Source: JACCZX01 sp963710675 (GTDB lineage: Bacteria > Pseudomonadota > Gammaproteobacteria > Burkholderiales > Burkholderiaceae_F). From it: a stretch of DNA of 64,000 nucleotides. The stretch is taken from contig CAVQBE010000025.1 of assembly GCA_963710675.1 (NCBI GenBank), positions 124,001 through 188,000 on the forward strand. Reading direction: 5' to 3'. Below the pieces are notes generated by a model. It made no database searches and was not told the origin of the DNA. It saw only the letters and a program-made list of their open reading frames with translations. Positions 60,135 through 64,000 of this stretch are shown here, in pieces (within the stretch, counting starts at the first letter, position 1; each line of letters starts with the position of its first letter). The position numbers were made by a program, and so were the translations under genes.

Positions 60135-61086
60135 TCAATTCACTGGTGTCACTAGCGGCTTGCCAGCCGCGTAAGCAGCAACATTGTCGAGCACCAACTG
60201 CGCCATCGCGCCTCGCGTCTCGTCCGTTGCACTCGCCTGATGCGGTTGCAGAACCACGTTGTCGAGATTGAACAGAGCAGCGGGAGCCCGCGGTTCGTCA
60301 ACGAAAACGTCGAGCCCCGCGCCGCCGAGTTGGCCATTGCCAAGCAGCTCCACCATTGCTGCTTCATCGACCACAGAGCCGCGCGAAATGTTTATGAAGA
60401 TCCCTTTCGGACCGAGCGCAGTCATAACTTCGCGGCTGATCAACCCGCGAGTCGCTTCTCCGCCGGGACAAGCCGCCACGAGAAAATCAACCGATCGCGC
60501 GAGCTCGACAAGATTCGGCTCAAAGCGGTACGGCAGTTTTTTTCGGACGGCCCATGCCACGCGATCTGCATGTCGAACGCGGCGGCTCGGCGCGCGATTC
60601 CTTGCCCGATGCGACCCATGCCCACAATGCCCAGTCGCTTGCCGCTGACCTTGCTGGTATAACGGAAAGGCGCCCTGTAACCAGCGGCCCGCGCGCACGA
60701 AGCGGTCTGCCGCCGCGATTCTCCGTGCGGTGGCGAGCATCAGTCCGATGGCGAGATCGGCAACGTCGTCGGTCAACACGTCCGGAGTGTTGGTGACTGC
60801 GACACCGTGCTCGCGCGCCGCTGCAAGATCAACCGAGTCAAGTCCGACACTGAAACATGCGATGAGTTTCAGATGCGGCAGCTGCTCGATCAATGGGCGC
60901 TTGATGCCGGCGCCTCCGCCACTCGTCACGACGACATCAATGCGCGGCGCTACTTCAGCGATCAATGCGTCGCGATCCGCGGCTTTCCACAGCAGGTGCG
61001 TCGTATACGTTTGCCTGCAGCTTGACCTGGGCCGGCTCGTATAGGGGAGAGATCGCCAGAACTTCCGGCTTGATGGATTTCGCCAT
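60135..61086 (-). CDS. D-2-hydroxyacid dehydrogenase, HPR/GhrB-like (frameshifted)
   Basis: D-isomer-specific 2-hydroxyacid dehydrogenase, about 315 residues. It shows LKLIACFSVGLDSVDLAAA, GIVGMGRIGQGIARRAAA (nucleotide binding), ISRGSVVDEAAMV and LQPHQASATDETR with the catalytic His. The N-terminus is the ATG at 61086 (MAKSIKPEVLAISP). At least four frame breaks occur (near 61040, 61010, 60665 and 60541, the last in a run of seven T on the plus strand). It starts three bases after the FAH stop, so it is coupled to that gene. Likely a hydroxypyruvate or glyoxylate reductase-type enzyme. Confidence 0.83.
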
Positions 61087-61089
61087 TTT

Positions 61090-61935
61090 TCAGCCGTGCG
61101 CGCGAACGCTCTGCCGCTGCTCGCCCAGGCCCGCAATCCCCAGCGTGACTACGTCGCCGCTCTTCAGATAACGCGGTGGCTTCATTCCCATGCCAACGCC
61201 CGGTGGAGTGCCGGTCGTGATGATGTCGCCTGGCATCAGCGTCATGAATTGGCTGACGTAGCTCACCAGGTGTGCGCAGCCGAACACCATCGTCGAGGTA
61301 TTGCCGCGCTGCATCCGCTGTCCATTGACGTCAAGCCACATGTCGAGCTTCTGCGGATCGGGCATTTCGTCGCGCGTCACCAGATAAGGACCGATCGGGC
61401 CGAAGGTATCGCAGCCTTTGCCTTTGTCCCATTGGCTTCCGCGCTCGAGCTGAAATTGCCGCTCAGAGACGTCGTTGACCACGCAGTAGCCGGCCACATG
61501 ATCCAGCGCGCGTTCCATCGTCACGTACTGCGCCTGTGTGCCGATGACGACACCGAGCTCGACTTCCCAATCGGTCTTGGTCGAATTCCTGGGAATGACA
61601 ACGTCATCGTTCGGCCCGGTGATGCACGTCGTGGCCTTCATGAAAATGATCGGTTCCTTCGGCACCGGCACACCTGACTCTGCAGCGTGATCGGCGTAGT
61701 TAAGCCCGATCGCAATGAATTTGCCGATGCCGATGTAAGGCACGCCGAGGCGCGGCGAGCCGGAAACCAGCGGCAGCGATTCGGTTTTTATCTGCGCGAG
61801 CTTCTTTAGTTCGCGCGGCGCTAGATGAAGGCTGTCAATTTGATCAACAACGCGTGACAGATCACGAATCTTGCCGGCGGAATCCAGGATGCCCGGCTTC
61901 TCGTAACCGGAAGGGCCGTAGCGCAACAGTTTCAT
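61090..61935 (-). CDS. FAH-family hydrolase (ureidoglycolate lyase / 2,4-diketo-3-deoxy sugar-acid hydrolase type)
   Basis: Intact 281-residue FAH-domain enzyme. It starts MKLLRYGPSGYEKPGILDSA, and shows IGIGKFIAIGLNYADHAAES, the metal-binding Glu pair in TDWEVELGVVIG, NDVSERQFQLERGSQWDKGK and TTGTPPGVGMGM. Many proteins annotated as ureidoglycolate lyase with this profile are 2,4-diketo-3-deoxy-L-fuconate or -rhamnonate hydrolases, and the SDR upstream fits that pathway. ATG 61935 was chosen over a longer frame to 62010 that crosses the terminator hairpins. Confidence 0.88.
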   Translation of the reverse strand: MKLLRYGPSGYEKPGILDSAGKIRDLSRVVDQIDSLHLAPRELKKLAQIKTESLPLVSGSPRLGVPYIGIGKFIAIGLNYADHAAESGVPVPKEPIIFMKATTCITGPNDDVVIPRNSTKTDWEVELGVVIGTQAQYVTMERALDHVAGYCVVNDVSERQFQLERGSQWDKGKGCDTFGPIGPYLVTRDEMPDPQKLDMWLDVNGQRMQRGNTSTMVFGCAHLVSYVSQFMTLMPGDIITTGTPPGVGMGMKPPRYLKSGDVVTLGIAGLGEQRQSVRAHG

Positions 61936-61963
61936 AAGCGTGCCTTCTATATGCAGATGTAAT

Positions 61964-61997
61964 GAAAAAATCGTCTGGCTATGCCAGCGATTTTTTC
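61964..61997. terminator. bidirectional intrinsic terminator
   Basis: GAAAAAATCG (61964-61973) and CGATTTTTTC (61988-61997) pair perfectly, and inside them CTGGC and GCCAG extend the stem to a 3-base loop (TAT), with one bulged T at 61974. The A run on one side and T run on the other is the classic shape of a bidirectional terminator. It lies between the SDR gene and the FAH gene. Confidence 0.78.
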
Positions 61998-62006
61998 TGA
62001 CTAATC

Positions 62007-62034
62007 GCACAAAAGTAGGGTTGCACTTTTGTGC
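62007..62034 (-). terminator. second hairpin just after the SDR gene
   Basis: GCACAAAAGT (62007-62016) and ACTTTTGTGC (62025-62034) form a perfect 10-bp stem with an 8-base loop, starting six bases beyond the SDR stop. Together with the terminator at 61964 it separates the SDR from the FAH/dehydrogenase pair. Confidence 0.62.
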
Positions 62035-62039
62035 GCCTG

Positions 62040-62772
62040 TTAGAGACTCATGCCGCCGTCGACAAAGATCGCCTGGCCGGTCATGAATGATGATTCATCG
62101 GAGACAAGATAAACGAACGTCTCCGCAATCTCTTCTGCTGTCGCCAGCCGGCCCATCGGCTGTCTCGCAACGAAATCCTTGCGCGCCTGCACCGGATCGG
62201 CAAACGCGTTGATGCGTTCGCCGAGCGACGGCGTGTCCACCGTACCGGGCACACGCAATTGACACGGATGTTCTGTTTAACGTGATCGATCGCCAGTGCG
62301 CGAGTGAAGCCGGCCACTGCCGCCTTGCTTGCCGCGTAAGCGAGTCGATTCGGCGCCGCTTTGTGCGCACCCAACACGGAAGCCATGTTCAAGATCGTGC
62401 CTCCGCCTGCGGCAATCATCTTTGGCAGCATCGCCTTCGTCATGACGAACATGCTGCGTACATTCAGATCGAAGCTGAAATCCCAATCCTTGGTACTGCA
62501 CTCGAGGATCGTGCCGTGGGCGACGTACCCCGCGCAGTTGAATAGAACATTGACAGCGCCGATGTTCTCAACAAACGCCTGTACCGCTGCGTCGTCGAGT
62601 ACGTCGAGCTGGCGCTTTGTGATCGTCTGTGGCAGGTCGACAGCAATTCGTCCTTCAGGTCGCTTGCAATCACGTTCGCGCCTTCGCGCGCGAATGCAAG
62701 CACCGCTGCGCGGCCCATTCCCTGCGCGGCCGCCGTGACCAGCACCGTTTTTCCCTGCAAGCGGCCAGCCAT
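62040..62772 (-). CDS. SDR, 2-keto-3-deoxy-L-fuconate dehydrogenase-like (frameshifted)
   Basis: Classical SDR, about 245 residues after joining three frames. It begins MAGRLQGKTVLVTAAAQGMG, continues NVLFNCAGYVAHG, ILNMASVLGAHKAAPNRLAY with YAASKAAVAG, and ends SFMTGQAIFVDGGMSL. Breaks are near 62640 and 62260 (a G missing; CVCPGTVDTPSLGERINAF expected). The shape fits SDRs of L-fuconate or L-rhamnonate degradation. The start ATG 62772 has a GGAGGA site. It is divergent from the GntR gene with an operator between them. Confidence 0.83.
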
Positions 62773-62836
62773 TGATCCTCCGTTGCTTGACACTGCTGGG
62801 GCCGCGTGTGAAGCTCGACCGCCAGAATTCGAATAC

Positions 62837-62858
62837 AAATTGGTCTGACCACTTGACC
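62837..62858. promoter_or_regulatory. putative FadR-type GntR operator, copy 2
   Basis: Core inverted repeat TGGTCTGACCA (62841-62851), again a perfect fit to TnGTnnnACnA. It lies 65 bases upstream of the SDR start and 61 bases upstream of the gntR start, in the divergent promoter, so autoregulation of gntR is likely. The 22-base block differs from copy 1 at 47231 only at the central base (T here, A there). Confidence 0.78.
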
Positions 62859-62918
62859 AGCCGCGCAGTGTAAGCAAACGACCCAACCACTGTCTACTTC
62901 CGTTGACTACTTGCCACC

Positions 62919-63677
62919 ATGCCGATCAAGGCGGTCGAATCCCAACGCTTGTACCGGCGCATCGCGGAAGAAATTGCGCGTCTGATCAAGCGCGGAGAGT
63001 ACAAGCCGGGAGCGCGGCTGCCGCCCGAGCGAGATTTGGCGACCATGCTGAAGGTAAGCCGCCCGTCGGTGCGCGAAGCGTTGATAGCGCTGGAGGTTGA
63101 AGGCTATGTCGACGTCCGCGTTGGCTCGGGTGTTTACGTGTCGCATGCGGGCGGATCGCGCGGCAAATCGGTTCGGCTGCCCGCGGACTCAGGACCCTTC
63201 GAGTTGATAACTGCGCGTCGACTGCTGGAATCCGAATGCGCCGCCCTCGCCGCAAGAAATGCGAGCCCGGCGCAAATTCGCCGCATGCGTGCAGCGCTCG
63301 CGGCGATGGTTCGTGATCGAAAGCGCAATGTGATGCCGCTCGAAAATGACCGCCGGTTTCATCTGGAAATGGCTGAGGCCGCCGGCAACAGCGCACTTGC
63401 ATTGCTGGTTCGCACCCTGTGGGACCAACGCACCGGCCCATTGTTTCTGCAACTCGAGCATCACTTCGATACGCCCGACCTATGGGACGCGGCGATTGCC
63501 GAGCATCAATCGGTAATGGTTGCGATTGAAGCGCACGATGGAGTGAAGGCACGTACGACGATGCGCAGGCATATGGACCAGGCCGCGAGGCGATTCCAGA
63601 AAAGCTGGACCACCACCCGCTCGCAGCCCAGAAGACCAGCGTCGAAACAGCAGGGAGCCGGCAATGGCGCAGCCTGA
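62919..63677 (+). CDS. GntR-family (FadR/FCD) transcriptional regulator
   Basis: Intact 252-residue regulator. The N-terminal winged helix-turn-helix shows YRRIAEEIARLIKRGEYKPG and RLPPERDLATMLKVSRPSVR, followed by VRVGSGVYVS. The C-terminal FCD ligand-binding domain (FELITARRLLESECAALAA, then FHLEMAEAAGNSALALLVRT) holds metal-ligand histidines of the type used to bind organic or sugar acids. Its neighbour on the left is a divergent SDR; downstream it overlaps a TRAP DctQ gene. It probably represses the sugar-acid genes until its acid ligand binds. Confidence 0.92.
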   Translation: MPIKAVESQRLYRRIAEEIARLIKRGEYKPGARLPPERDLATMLKVSRPSVREALIALEVEGYVDVRVGSGVYVSHAGGSRGKSVRLPADSGPFELITARRLLESECAALAARNASPAQIRRMRAALAAMVRDRKRNVMPLENDRRFHLEMAEAAGNSALALLVRTLWDQRTGPLFLQLEHHFDTPDLWDAAIAEHQSVMVAIEAHDGVKARTTMRRHMDQAARRFQKSWTTTRSQPRRPASKQQGAGNGAA

Positions 63678-64000
63678 AGAATCCACGCCCGACATTAACG
63701 AGCATGTGCTGACTGCGAGCGGCGAATTCGACGTTCATGACGCGCCGATAGACATTCGCGTCTATCGCTTTGAAGACTGGATTGCGTTCGTGTTCTTCTG
63801 GGCGCTATCGGCCGTGATCTTTCTGCAGTTTTTCACGCGCTACGCGATGAACGACTCGGCATCGTGGACCGAGGAGATTGCGCGCTATCTGTTGATCTGC
63901 ACCGTGTTTATCGGGGCGGCGATCGGTGTGCGCAAGAACAATCACATACAGGTCGATTTCCTGTACCGGATCTTGCCGAAACCATTGATGCGTGTGATGT
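63664..64000 (+). CDS. dctQ: TRAP transporter small permease DctQ (truncated by window end)
   Basis: The first 112 residues of a DctQ-type permease. A hydrophilic leader of about 35 residues (unusually long) is followed by helices FEDWIAFVFFWALSAVIFL and IARYLLICTVFIGAAIGV, with the WTEEIARYLL signature and the VRKNNHIQVDFLYR loop. The ATG at 63664 overlaps the last codons of gntR. The gene runs off the right edge. It is probably followed by dctM and dctP, supplying the acid sensed by the regulator; that is inference. Confidence 0.85.
   Translation, partial: MAQPEESTPDINEHVLTASGEFDVHDAPIDIRVYRFEDWIAFVFFWALSAVIFLQFFTRYAMNDSASWTEEIARYLLICTVFIGAAIGVRKNNHIQVDFLYRILPKPLMRVM

Overview
The window looks like a GC-rich chromosome segment of a betaproteobacterium of the order Burkholderiales. 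The evidence is the gene order argS - SPOR protein - dsbA, a PhaM-type PHA granule protein, a DUF2917/DUF1127 gene pair, a Bug/TctC periplasmic binding protein, a single-chain indolepyruvate ferredoxin oxidoreductase of about 1190 residues, and many TRAP and ABC uptake systems. I saw no rRNA, tRNA, CRISPR array, prophage or insertion sequence. About thirty genes, including the essential argS, are broken by single-base frameshifts that often compensate each other within one gene. I read these mostly as sequencing or assembly errors and give the whole gene span for each, with the breakpoints.

Layout. 0-7.7 kb: metallo-beta-lactamase-fold hydrolase, cardiolipin-synthase-like PLD protein, MetC-like lyase, an SDR, DsbA, SPOR protein and ArgS. 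7.9-13.1 kb: a complete ABC importer (binding protein, two permeases, ATPase) translationally coupled to a GpdQ-type phosphodiesterase and followed by a glyoxalase-like protein; this suggests uptake and cleavage of a phosphodiester or another organophosphorus compound. 13.2-22 kb: R. etli-type asparaginase, a ferritin-like di-iron protein, FolE2, glutathione peroxidase, an OmpR-type regulator, a small-protein trio (lipoprotein, DUF1127, DUF2917) and a very large hybrid histidine kinase with four tandem PAS repeats.

22.3-31.5 kb: a TRAP transporter operon coupled to an SDR, a TauD/TfdA dioxygenase, a uronate-dehydrogenase-like enzyme and a lactone-hydrolase-like amidohydrolase, then a divergent RraA-like aldolase, another SDR and an MFS transporter. 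The 3' end of a second TauD gene lies directly before dctP, which implies a lost or rearranged duplicate. 31.5-42 kb: FAH-family hydrolase with PhaM, a DUF3108 protein, indolepyruvate ferredoxin oxidoreductase, a DUF4870-like membrane protein and a DUF1800/DUF1501 export pair.

42-64 kb: a Dcp peptidase, then a broad sugar-acid catabolic region. It holds an aminotransferase, an Ldh-family oxidoreductase, SDRs, three dehydratases of unrelated folds (IlvD/Edd, GarD/UxaA and GudD/enolase superfamily), two D-2-hydroxyacid dehydrogenases, an FAH hydrolase, a sugar-type ABC importer, a Bug binding protein and the start of another TRAP transporter. A FadR-type GntR regulator sits at the right end. 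A nearly identical 22-bp element with a TGGTCnGACCA core occurs in two divergent promoter regions 15.6 kb apart (47.23 and 62.84 kb), one of them next to the regulator gene. I infer that this regulator joins the two blocks into one regulon; this is the most specific new observation in the window.
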